From Tubiluchus corallicola (lineage: Eukaryota > Priapulida > Priapulimorpha > Priapulimorphida > Tubiluchidae), in contig JAQGDQ010001590.1 of the NCBI GenBank assembly GCA_030141605.1, positions 1 through 33,515 of the forward strand: 33,515 nt of DNA. Reading direction: 5' to 3'. Position numbers and translations under genes: made by a program. The notes below the pieces were generated by a model. The model had not been told where the DNA came from. It saw nothing but the letters and a program-made list of their open reading frames with translations, and did not search any database. Positions 18,694 to 27,977 of this stretch are shown here, one piece after another; position 1 is the stretch's first letter; each line of letters opens with the position of its first letter.

Positions 18694-21600
18694 TAGAGTT
18701 TCAGTCTGTGTTACTACATGCTGGTACTATTGCCGTAGCCGGCTGAGTGTAGAGTTTCAGTCACTGTGTTACTACGTGCTTGTACTATTGCTGTAGCCGG
18801 CTGAGTATAGAGTTTCTGTCACTGTGTTACTACGTGCTTGTACTATTGCCGTAGCCGGCTGAGTATAGAGTTTCTGTCACTGTGTTACTACGTGCTTGTA
18901 CTATTGCTGTAGCCGGCTGAGTATAGAGTTTCTGTCACTGTGTTACTACGTGCTTGTACTATTGCCGTAGCCGGCTTAGTATAGAGTTTCTGTCACTGTG
19001 TTACTACGTGCTGGTACTATTGCTGTAGCCGGCTGAGTATAGAGTTTCAGTCTGTGTTACTACGTGCTTGTACTATTGCCGTAGCCGGCTGAGTATAGAG
19101 TTTCTGTCACTGTGTTACTACGTGCTTGTACTATTGCCGTAGCCGGCTGAGTATAGAGTTTCTGTCACTGTGTTACTACGTGCTTGTACTATTGCCGTAG
19201 CCGGCTGAGTATAGAGTTTCTGTCACTGTGTTACTACGTGCTTGTACTATTGCTGTAGCCGGCTGAGTATAGAGTTTCTGTCACTGTGTTACTACGTGCT
19301 TGTACTATTGCCGTAGCCGGCTGAGTATAGAGTTTCTGTCACTGTGTTACTACGTGCTTGTACTATTGCTGTAGCCGGCTGAGTATAGAGTTTCAGTCTG
19401 TGTTACTACGTGCTTGTACTATTGCCGTAGCCGGCTGAGTGTAGAGTTTCTGTCACTGTGTTACTACGTGCTTGTACTATTGCTGTAGCCGGCTGAGTAT
19501 AGAGTTTCAGTCTGTGTTACTACGTGCTTGTACTATTGCCGTAGCCGGCTGAGTGTAGAGTTTCTGTCACTGTGTTACTACGTGCTTGTACTATTGCCAT
19601 AGCCGGCTTACTATAGAGTTTCTGTCACTGTGTTACTACGTGCTTGTACTATTGCCATAGCCGGCTTACTATAGAGTTTCTGTCACTGTGTTACTACGTG
19701 CTTGTACTATTGCCATAGCCGGCTTACTATAGAGTTTCTGTCACTGTGTTACTACGTGCTTGTACTATTGTCGTAGCCGGCTGAGTATAGAGTTTCAGTC
19801 TGTGTTACTACGTGCTTGTACTATTGCTGTAGCCGGCTGAGTATAGAGTTTCTGTCACTGTGTTACTACGTGCTTGTACTATTGCTGTAGCCGGCTGAGT
19901 ATAGAGTTTCTGTCACTGTGTTACTACGTGCTTGTACTATTGCCGTAGCCGGCTTACTGTAGAGTTTCTGTCACTGTGTTACTACGTGCTTGTACTATTG
20001 CCGTAACCGGCTTACTATAGACTTTCAGTCTGTGTTACTACGTGCTGGTACTATTGCCGTAACCGGCTTACTATAGAGTTTCAGTCTGTGTTACTACGTG
20101 CTGGTACTATTGCCGTAACCGGCTTACTATAGAGTTTCTGTCACTGTGTTACTACGTGCTTGTACTATTGCCGTAGCCGGCTGAGTATAGAGTTTCTGTC
20201 ACTGTGTTACTACGTGCTTGTACTATTGCCGTAGCCGGCTGAGTATAGAGTTTCTGTCACTGTGTTACTACGTGCTTGTACTATTGCCGTAACCGGCTTA
20301 CTATAGAGTTTCTGTCACTGTGTTACTACGTGCTTGTACTATTGCCGTAGCCGGCTGAGTGTAGAGTTTCAGTCACTGTGTTACTACGTGCTTGTACTAT
20401 TGCCGTAGCCGGCTTACTATAGAGTTTCTGTCACTGTGTTACTACGTGCTTGTACTATTGCCGTAGCCGGCTGAGTGTAGAGTTTCAGTCACTGTGTTAC
20501 TACGTGCTTGTACTATTGCCGTAACCGGCTTACTATAGAGTTTCAGTCTGTGTTACTACGTGCTTGTACTATTGCTGTAGCCGGCTGAGTATAGAGTTTC
20601 TGTCACTGTGTTACTACGTGCTTGTACTATTGCCGTAGCCGGCTGAGTATAGAGTTTCTGTCACTGTGTTACTACGTGCTTGTACTATTGCTGTAGCCGG
20701 CTGAATATAGAGTTTCTGTCACTGTGTTACTACGTGCTTGTACTATTGCCGTAGCCGGCTGAGTATAGAGTTTCTGTCACTGTGTTACTACGTGCTTGTA
20801 CTATTGCCGTAGCCGGCTGAGTGTAGAGTTTCTGTCACTGTGTTACTACGTGCTTGTACTATTGCTGTAGCCGGCTGAGTATAGAGTTTCTGTCACTGTG
20901 TTACTACGTGCTTGTACTATTGCCGTAGCCGGCTTATTATAGAGTTTCAGTCACTGTGTTACTACGTGCTTGTACTATTGCCGTAGCCGGCTGAGTGTAG
21001 AGTTTCAGTCACTGTGTTACTACGTGCTTGTACTATTGCCGTAGCCGGCCTACTATAGAGTTTCTGTCACTGTGTTACTACGTGCTTGTACTATTGCCGT
21101 AGCCGGCTTACTATAGAGTTTCAGTCTGTGTTACTACGTGCTGGTACTATTGCCGTAACCGGCTTACTATAGAGTTTCAGTCTGTGTTACTACGTGCTGG
21201 TACTATTGCCGTAATTGCCTTACTATAGAGTTTCAGTCTGTGTTACTACGTGCTTGTACTATTGCCATAGCCGGCTTACTATAGAGTTTCTGTCACTGTG
21301 TTACTACGTGCTTGTACTATTGCCGTAATTGCCTTACTATAGAGTTTCAGTCACTGTGTTACTACGTGCTTGTACTATTGCTGTAGCCGGCTTACTATAG
21401 AGTTTCTGTCACTGTGTTACTACGTGCTTGTACTATTGCTGTAGCCGGCTGAGTATAGAGTTTCTGTCACTGTGTTACTACGTGCTTGTACTATTGCTGT
21501 AGCCGGCTGAGTATAGAGTTTCTGTCACTGTGTTACTACGTGCTGGTACTATTGCCGTAACCGGCTTACTATAGAGTTTCAGTCTGTGTTACTACGTGCT

Positions 21601-22443
21601 TGTACTATTACTATTGCCGTAACCGGCTTACTATAGAGTTTCAGTCACGGTGTTACTACGTGCTTGTACTGTTGCCGTAGACGGCTTACTATAGAGTTTC
21701 TGTCACGGTGTTACTTCGTGCTTGTACTGTTGCCATAGCCGGCTTACTATAGAGTTTCTGTCATGGTGTTACTACGTGCTTGTACTGTTGCTGTAGCCGG
21801 CTGAGTATAGAGTTTCTGTCACTGTGTTACTACGTGCTTGTACTATTGCCGTAGCCGGCTGAGTGTAGAGTTTCAGTCACTGTGTTACTACGTGCTTGTA
21901 CTATTGCCGTAGCCGGCTTATTATAGAGTTTCTGTCACTGTGTTACTACGTGCTGGTACTATTGCCGTAACCGGCTTACTATAGAGTTTCAGTCTGTGTT
22001 ACTACGTGCTTGCACTATTGCCGTAGCCGGCTTATTATAGAGTTTCTGTCACTGTGTTACTACTTGCTAGTACTATTGCCGTAGCTGGCTTACTATAGAG
22101 TTTCAGTCACTGTGTTACTACGTGCTTGTACTATTGCCGTAGCCGGCTTATTATAGAGTTTCAGTCACTGTGTTACTACGTGCTTGTACTATTGCCGTAG
22201 CTGGCTTATTATAGAGTTTCAGTCACTGTGTTACTACGTGCTTGTACTATTGCCGTAGCCGGCTTATTATAGAGTTTCAGTCACTGTGTTACTACATGCT
22301 TGTACTATTGCCGTAGCCGGCTTATTATAGAGTTTCTGTCACTGTGTTACTACTTGCTTGTACTATTGCCGTAGCCGGCTTACTATAGAGTTTCTGTCAC
22401 TGTGTTACTACATGCTTGTACTGTTGCCGTAGCCGGCTTACTA
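18694..22443. repeat. 58/54-bp minisatellite upstream of ALDH (about 65 copies)
   Basis: The unit contains TAGAGTTTCTGTCACTGTGT, TACTACGTGCTTGTACTATT and GCCGTAGCCGGCTGAGTA. A 54-bp version lacks four bases (CAGTCTGTG instead of CAGTCACTGTG) and is interspersed singly or in short runs. CTGAG units dominate the left half and CTTACTA/CTTATTA units the right end. Nearly every unit has CTACGTGCT and the palindrome GCCGGC. The array stops 43 bp before a splice-acceptor-like site and 52 bp before the first in-frame ALDH ATG. Confidence 0.96.
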
Positions 22444-22467
22444 ACCAGCATCACTATATAACTACAA

Positions 22468-22486
22468 ATTTGTTTCTGTTTTTCAG
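22468..22486 (+). promoter_or_regulatory. Putative 3' splice acceptor upstream of ALDH exon 1
   Basis: TTTGTTTCTGTTTTTCAG is a strong pyrimidine tract plus CAG, ending 8 nt before the ATG at 22495. An in-frame TAA at 22459 lies just upstream, consistent with this being intron or outron. It implies an upstream untranslated exon or leader trans-splicing. Confidence 0.55.
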
Positions 22487-22494
22487 TTTGTTTC

Positions 22495-22614
22495 ATGAGT
22501 AGACTTCTAAGATTTCCGGTGCTGCTGATTGTTAGCCGTGTTAACAGAACTATCGCTCGCAAGATGTCGGAAAAGATTTCGCCTTTGAAGAATCCGAAGA
22601 TTCAGTACACGAAG
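22495..22614 (+). CDS. ALDH1A: Aldehyde dehydrogenase (ALDH1A/ALDH2 group), exon 1
   Basis: ALDHs of this group oxidise aldehydes, including retinaldehyde, with NAD+. From the ATG at 22564 the exon reads MSEKISPLKNPKIQYTK, whose end matches the conserved KIQYTK|IF junction of vertebrate ALDH1A exon 1. An upstream in-frame ATG at 22495 adds 23 residues with six Arg/Lys, many hydrophobics and no acidic residue (starting MSRLLRFPVLLIVSR), like a mitochondrial presequence. The upstream ATG has a poor context (T at -3) and the second a better one (A at -3), so both may be used. The exon ends AAG at 22614 and is followed by GCAAGT, a non-standard GC donor. The group is clear, but the choice between ALDH1A and ALDH2 is open because the rest of the gene is missing. 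Confidence 0.85.
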
Positions 22615-23683
22615 GCAAGTTTGCCGTGAGGTTTATTGAAATCCGCGCGGAACGTGGCGTAAACCTTTCACTTACACGAATCCTCTTTTTTATATAAACA
22701 CATTTTTTAGTTGTTGTATGTGCGCTTGCAAATCGTAACCGTCCATAAGTCGGCATAGTTGAATTAAGTTATGGTGCTTCAAAGTAGAATGCACCAAAAA
22801 GTTTGGTCAATTGTCAACTTTTCGTATTTTATAAAAACCGGCATCTAATATATTGAACTTTTATATTCTAGCATCATATTATCAGGAAAGTGTTCAAACA
22901 ACATTAAAAATATAATTTCATAACTCCTTACCCACTTTTCTGTCTAGAAACTAAAACTGCAACTGTAAAAAACTTGTATTTTCAAACTCTGACAGTAACT
23001 CATGGAAGCAGTCATTTTACTTCGGGTTTTTCTGTTGCCAAGCCCAGATTTTCGTCAGGAAGAGCCGTCTACTGGATCTAAACATAACTTCAGTGTTCTT
23101 GCAAAGTCCATAGCAACCAATATTTGTGCGGTTGCTAAGTGTTTTGTAGAAATACGACAAAAAACAATGGCTGACTTTAACAGTGATTTTCTCAAGGTTA
23201 TGTTTTTCATTGCATGGCCTGCACCTCAACTTCAACGTGGATTATCTCAACTTAGAAACAACATAGAGAAATGAACTTGGTATCAAAATGATCCTCAGGA
23301 AATGGAGATTCAGGATATGTGAATAACTAGAAAAGCTTAATTACTGACTTATGGACGATTTCGCTATGCATGCACATATTTGTTCTAATGTTACATATTA
23401 TGTTAGCTAAATAAATCTTGAAATCTTTAGTTTGGGGGCACATTTTTTCTGGACGACCCTGTATAAGGTGCGTTTGACGGTCCAACTCCTGACCAGAGGT
23501 ATTGTTTTAGTATTTGTATACCTTCAGAAGTTACCAAGAAGCCAGTTTGTCAGTTTTTCGTAAATTTGTATTTTAAAGAAAGATTATACAAGCACTTCTT
23601 GCTCTTTCACCAAGCACTTTCCCTACCCGTTTTCGCTAAATGTTTATGCCAAAAGATTTTAATTTGAAATATTTGCATTTCAG
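22615..23683 (+). other. ALDH intron 1 (GC-AG, 1,069 bp)
   Basis: Donor AAG|GCAAGT and acceptor TTGCATTTCAG|ATA. GC donors normally need this near-perfect surrounding consensus. Most of the intron is the repeat element at 22710-23387. From 23388 to 23683 I see no other feature apart from CTGGACGACCCTGTATA near 23450, which looks like a transposon end. Confidence 0.85.
22710..23387 (-). mobile_element. ~0.65-kb TIR element, copy 1
   Basis: Ends carry CGTCCATAAGTCGGCA at the left and GACTTATGGACG at the right, with weaker matching ~25 bp further out on both sides. The whole interior is the reverse complement of 27978-28645, at perhaps 80% identity by eye. The short frames conserved between the copies (on the minus strand here, starting MKLRCRPCNEKHNLEKITVK) may be relics of coding sequence, but no transposase motif is visible. 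Outer limits are approximate. Confidence 0.85.
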
Positions 23684-23788
23684 ATATTTTATGACAACGA
23701 GTTCCACAACTCGGTTAGCGGAAAAACGTTTGCTACTTTTAATCCGGCAACCGAAGAAAAAATTGCTGACCTACAAGAGGGTGATAAG
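23684..23788 (+). CDS. ALDH1A: Aldehyde dehydrogenase, exon 2
   Basis: The 105-bp exon is in phase 0 at both ends, the same length as exon 2 of vertebrate ALDH1A genes as I recall them. It reads IFYDNEFHNSVSGKTFATFN then PATEEKIADLQEGDK. The conserved signature IFxxNEFHxSVSGKxFxxFN and PATEEx...EGDK marks the N-terminal strand region before the NAD-binding fold. Acceptor TTTCAG and donor GGTAAGTT are canonical. No stop or frameshift is present. Confidence 0.96.
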
Positions 23789-23849
23789 GTAAGTTTTTGA
23801 TGTAAATGAGGTAGATACAAAAATATAATGAAGCCCTTTAACAGTTTCA

Positions 23850-24390
23850 GTGATTGATGATGATCGTGAAAAGGTCAAAGGTTAAGTGTACCAGACGCGC
23901 ATTTGTGTACACTTGACAACGCCTCACAGCTCAAGCTATTGTAATAGTAACAGTTTTAACGATTAACTAGAACTTTACCTAGTTCATTTTTTCTTGTTCC
24001 CAAGCAAGATCCTGCTAGTAAATCACTCTATGCACAGACTAATGCATAATTATGTAAAGTCCGCGTAAAACAACTGAATTCACTGAACTGATGCGGCAGA
24101 CGGCTTTGCTTTACACAAGTGTCACATGGCGGTTGTAGTTAAGATGCGCTGCTGTGGAACGCTCAACCTTTGACCTACAGCAAAACTGTGAAAAGGCATA
24201 TTGATGACGACCGTGAAAAGTTGAATGTTAAGTGTACAACATTATTTGAATCAGACGTCACATCTGTTTACACTTGACAACGTCTCAAAGCCCATGCAGT
24301 TGTAACAGTAACTGTTCTTGCTGTTAATCTGTGCCTCATTTATTTCATTTTACATGGATTGCTGCTTCCATTTTGCCAATTGTGTACCTA
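23850..24390 (+). repeat. Diverged duplications ancestral to the 41-bp array
   Basis: Two related blocks lie before the array. Each contains GATGAC/GATGAT, CGTGAAAAG, GTTAAGTGTAC, TTTACACTTGACAACG-like and GTAACAGT motifs (about 23860-23960 and 24195-24320). The second block is also ~95% similar to 25800-25945 on the far side of the array. Confidence 0.8.
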
Positions 24391-25985
24391 ACAACGTCAT
24401 ACGAAACCTAACTACGCATCTGTTTACACTTGACAACGTCATATGAACCTAACAATGCATTTGTTTACACTTGACAACGTCATATGAACCTAACAACACA
24501 TTTGTTTACACTTGACAACATCATATGAACCTAACAATGCATTTGTTTACACTTGACAACGTCATATGAACCTAACAACACATTTGTTTACACTTGACAA
24601 CGTCATATGAACCTAACAACGCATCTGTATACACTTGACAACGTCATATGAACTTAACAACGCATCTGTTTACACTTGACAACATCATATGAACCTAACA
24701 ATGCATTTGTTTACACTTGACAACGTCATATGAACCTAACAACGCATCTGTATACACTTGACAACGTCATATGAACCTAACAACGCATCTGTTTACACTT
24801 GACAACATCATATGAACCTAACAATGCATTTGTTTACACTTGACAACGTCATATGAACCTAACAACACATTTGTTTACACTTGACAACGTCATATGAACC
24901 TAACAACACATTTGTTTACACTTGACAACGTCATATGAACCTAACAACGCATTTGTTTACACTTGACAACGTCATATGAACCTAACAATGCATTTGTTTA
25001 CACTTGACAACGTCATATGAACCTAACAACACATTTGTTTACACTTGACAACATCATATGAACCTAACAATGCATCTGTTTACACTTGACAACGTCATAT
25101 GAACCTAACAACACATTTGTTTACACTTGACAACGTCATATGAACCTAACAATGCATCTGTATACACTTGACAACGTCATATGAACCTAACAACGCATCT
25201 GTTTACACTTGACAACATCATATGAACCTAACAATGCATTTGTTTACACTTGACAACGTCATATGAACCTAACAACACATTTGTTTACACTTGACAACGT
25301 CATATGAACATAACAACGCATTTGTTTACACTTGACAACGTCATATGAACCTAACAGTGCATCTGTTTACACTTGACAACATCATATAAACCTAACAACG
25401 CATTTGTTTACACTTGACAACGTCATATGAACCTAACAACGCATCTGTATACACTTGACAACGTCATATGAACCTAACAACGCATCTGTTTACACTTGAC
25501 AACGTCATATGAACCTAACAACGCATCTGTTTACACTTGACAACGTCATATGAACCTAACAACGCATCTGTTTACACTTGACAATGTCATATGAACCTAA
25601 CAACGCATCTGTTTACACTTGACAACGTCATATGAACCTAACAACGCATCTGTTTACACCTAACAACGCATCTGTTTACACTTGACAACGTCATATGAAC
25701 CTAACAACGCATCTGTTTACACCTAACAATGCATCTGTTTACACTTGACAACGTCATATGAACCTAACAACGCATTTGTTTACACCTAACAACGCATCTG
25801 TTTACACTTGACAACGTCTCAAAGCCCATGCAGTTGTAACAGTAACTGTTCTTGGTGTTAATCCGTGCCTCATTTATTTCATTTTACGTGGATTGCTGCT
25901 TTCATTTTGCTAATTGTGTACCTAGCAACATCCTATGAACCTAACAACGCATCTGTATACACTTGACAACGTCATATGAACCTAA
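24391..25985. repeat. 41-bp minisatellite in ALDH intron 2 (about 36-39 copies)
   Basis: The unit is CGCATCTGTTTACACTTGAC followed by AACGTCATATGAACCTAACAA. Variants are cgcatCtg / tgcatTtg / acatTtg, tgTATaca and AACATcat, in mixed order. Near 25650-25790 units alternate with a shortened 21-bp form (TTTACACCTAACAACGCATC), showing internal deletions. A flank copy (25805-25945) interrupts the array before the final unit. Confidence 0.96.
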
Positions 25986-25986
25986 C

Positions 25987-26407
25987 GTCTCCAGGGGGCA
26001 TGCCTGGGCAAGGTGTAAGTTGATCCTGAGTTGCCCAGACCGCTGGAACCCCTCTCTTCCTCCCTGGTGTAGTCCAAAGCAAAGCGGAGCGATACGTTTG
26101 ACACCAGGTTGGCTGCAGGAGCTGCCGGAGTCAGTGAGCATGCTGCACTGGTCCGTATTCGGGGCTCCACTCATGATTTGGAAGGTTTACTCCTCTACAC
26201 ATGGGTCACTTGACCTCCTCCGCCCTCTAGCCGTTGGCTGCTTGTGCAGCTCCTCCTCCTAGTGTCGAGATACAGTGTGGCATCCCGCAAGCCTACAGCA
26301 CCTGGTATTCCTAGGCGGTCACCCATCCAAGTACTAACCAGACTCTATGTTGCTTGACTTCGGTGATCAGACGAGAACCGGTGTTTTCAACGTGATTTGG
26401 CCGTAGA
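25987..26407 (-). mobile_element. SINE-like element with a full-length 5S rRNA-derived head
   Basis: On the minus strand: a 119-nt 5S-like head (26407-26289), then GCGGGATGCCACACTGTATC and CACTAG as in the copy at 5036-5143, then a GC-rich body (AGGAGCTGCACAAGCAGCC ... CCCAGGCATGCCCCCTGGAG) to about 25987. The body is strikingly GC-rich against an AT-rich intron. 5S-headed SINEs (SINE3 type) are known in animals. The body could also be flanking 5S repeat-unit sequence. There is no obvious A-rich tail, and the 3' limit is set by the return of the 41-bp repeat. Confidence 0.65.
26289..26407 (-). pseudogene. 5S rRNA-like sequence, full length
   Basis: Reads CTACGGCCAAATCACGTTGA at the 5' end, CACCGGTTCTCGTCTGATCA, GAAGTCAAGCAACATAGAGT, GGTTAGTACTTGGATGGGTG and GGAATACCAGGTGCTGTAGG to GCTT, covering all of animal 5S. 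About ten differences from the usual animal sequence include changes in paired regions (AAGTCAAGC, ACATAGAGT, CCTAGG). No T run for Pol III termination follows directly, so I do not call it an active gene. Confidence 0.8.
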
Positions 26408-26579
26408 ATGTAGGTACAGTGTCTGTAATCGTAGTGCCACTTGTAGCTGTGAGAGTAATTCACATTTTAAAAAGCAACGTGCGAGATGTTTTACGCACCG
26501 AAAAGACCAACTTCGCATGGTCTTTTGTTTTATAATTACCAGGTGTTGTTCTTTAATGAGGAGAAGATATTGTCTGACA

Positions 26580-27780
26580 CTCAGTTGAAGATGATGCTTA
26601 ACAACATAGAATTTTACTTTTCAATTAAAGGAAAAGCGTACAACATCTTAAACTGTAGCTGAAAATAATCTACCATGCAAAATATTGAAAATGAGCGTGC
26701 CGTTTTTCAAGAATGACTTAAATCAGGGGTGTGCAAATTGCGGCCCGCTGGCCACTTGCGGCCCGCCGAGAGAATTTGTGCGGCCCGCGAAGAGATTTGC
26801 CAACCTAATGAAAGTGCGGCCCGGGCGATTAATTGAGTGTATCCAGCTGAAGTCCATGCCACGATCCCAAAGATAGTGCGGGTAGTTTTTTCCACTAGAT
26901 CGGATGCCATTAACCCTTACAAGACGGTTGTAGCTTAATGTCACTGTGCTACACACACTGTGTGATACACATTACTAATATGCATTGTAATGAAATTACC
27001 ACTATCTGTCCTGAAAGTAGAAATATACGGTTTGTAATATAAATTTTAATAACTTCTAAAATAGTTTCTTGAGTGTAGTAGTGCAGTAGTAATGATGTAC
27101 GCAGGTCGGATGCAAAAAAAATTGTTATTAGGCCTTTCTGTACTTGGCTCCTTGACCAAACTGCCTGTGGCCCGCAGGAATTGCGGGAATGTTTAATGTG
27201 GCCCAGCTAGTCAGATAATTTGCACACCCCTGACTTAAATGAAAGAATTATTACCATAGAAATGTAGTTTTGTGTTTGCGCCACTAGTTCTTCTGTTATA
27301 AAACACTTTTTAATTTAGCATGGTCTTCAAGTGTTGGTTTTTGGGGCTGATTTCTCGTAATTTTTATCTACTTGTATTACGATTTTAGCTTTGTCTATTA
27401 TAGTCAATTGTGTGTGTACTGTTTATGTATTCAAAATTATGTATGTAAAATGCATTTTTCCATTTTAATGTTAACTAACATTTTAAATATCCAATAAATT
27501 ATGTATTTTGCCATTCACTAGTAAGTTGGGCAATAGCATCTATGTCTAGAAGGCACGTTGCACAAAAACAGGTGCTGTACCTCTCAATTTAAAGGTGCTC
27601 AGTTGTGACATAGTGCACATGTTTGAAAGCTCATGCGCAGCATAGCAATAAACTTGAAATTTGAATTTTTAAATTTTAAAAATTTGCCTAGTTTTTGTAT
27701 CTCTGTACAGTAGCACGATGCTTTTCAATATTGTACGAAGCAGTTCTGTTTTATTCTTATCTATAGATGACTTACCACGA
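26580..27780 (-). repeat. Old dispersed repeat, copy A (interrupted by the hAT MITE)
   Basis: The minus-strand sequence shares collinear blocks with 32290-32760: AAAAATTCAAATTTCAA, TTTTTGTGCAACG, GGTAATAATTCTTTCAT, and GATTATTTT..CTACAGTTTAAGAT. Copy A is broken by the MITE at 26724-27232 and by ~240 bp absent from copy B. The family is unidentified and old by its divergence. Confidence 0.65.
26724..27232. mobile_element. hAT-type MITE, copy 2 (509 bp) with perfect 8-bp target duplication
   Basis: Starts CAGGGGTGTGCAAATTG, ends AATTTGCACACCCCTG, and is flanked on both sides by ACTTAAAT. It is the same family as 11064-11545 in inverse orientation. It has three copies of GCGGCCCGC near one end where copy 1 has fewer. 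The 8-bp duplication and the TIR place it in the hAT superfamily. No transposase is present. Confidence 0.97.
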
Positions 27781-27811
27781 AGCCATTCAACATTTTTACT
27801 TTTTAATTTAG

Positions 27812-27952
27812 GCAGACATCGACCTTGCCGTGAAAGCTGCCAGGACCGCGTTTAAGATAGGCTCACCGTGGAGGTGTCTGGATGCTTCCGAACGAGGTCG
27901 TCTCCTGAACAAGCTAGCCGATGCCATCGAGCGGGACATTCAGCAACTTGCC
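27812..27952 (+). CDS. ALDH1A: Aldehyde dehydrogenase, exon 3
   Basis: The 141-bp exon is phase 0 at both ends, matching vertebrate ALDH1A exon 3 in length as I recall it. It reads [20 protein letters not shown] then [20 protein letters not shown] and RDIQQLA. The signature Dx[30 protein letters not shown] is diagnostic of ALDH1/2. The AG at 27810-27811 is the only acceptor that keeps the frame; a second AG three bases on does not. The donor is GCC|GTAAGA. Confidence 0.97.
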
Positions 27953-27977
27953 GTAAGATGATAGCAGGTTTCAGTGT

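Larger units (their letters stand above)
23789..27811 (+). other. ALDH intron 2 (4,023 bp, GT-AG)
   Basis: Donor AAG|GTAAGT and acceptor AATTTAG|GCA. The intron contains the 41-bp minisatellite with its flanking progenitors, a 5S-headed SINE, an old repeat and a hAT MITE. Position 23788 to about 23850 is ordinary intron. Confidence 0.93.

Noticed and set aside
9545-22443. Common origin of the 53-bp and 58-bp minisatellites through shared TAGAGTTT
   Set aside because: The shared word is only about eight bases in AT-rich units; the rest of the units does not align.
22550-22756. 68-codon minus-strand frame
   Set aside because: It is antisense to ALDH exon 1 and the start of its intron; the plus-strand exon has clear homology.
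23002-23274. 90-codon plus-strand frame and 72-codon minus-strand frame
   Set aside because: They lie inside the 0.65-kb TIR element in an ALDH intron. The minus frame recurs in copy 2 but with disruption and no recognised domain.
26289-26407. Functional 5S rRNA gene linked to RPF2, a 5S assembly factor
   Set aside because: The 5S-like sequence has many changes, lacks a terminator T-run and is 14 kb away in another gene's intron. The link to RPF2 biology is coincidence.
26397-26588. Possible exon near 26541 (reading VLFFNEEKILSDTQLKMML after a CAG)
   Set aside because: An acceptor-like CAG and a short open frame exist, but the sequence does not match the ALDH protein, which is continuous across this intron, and it overlaps the old repeat.
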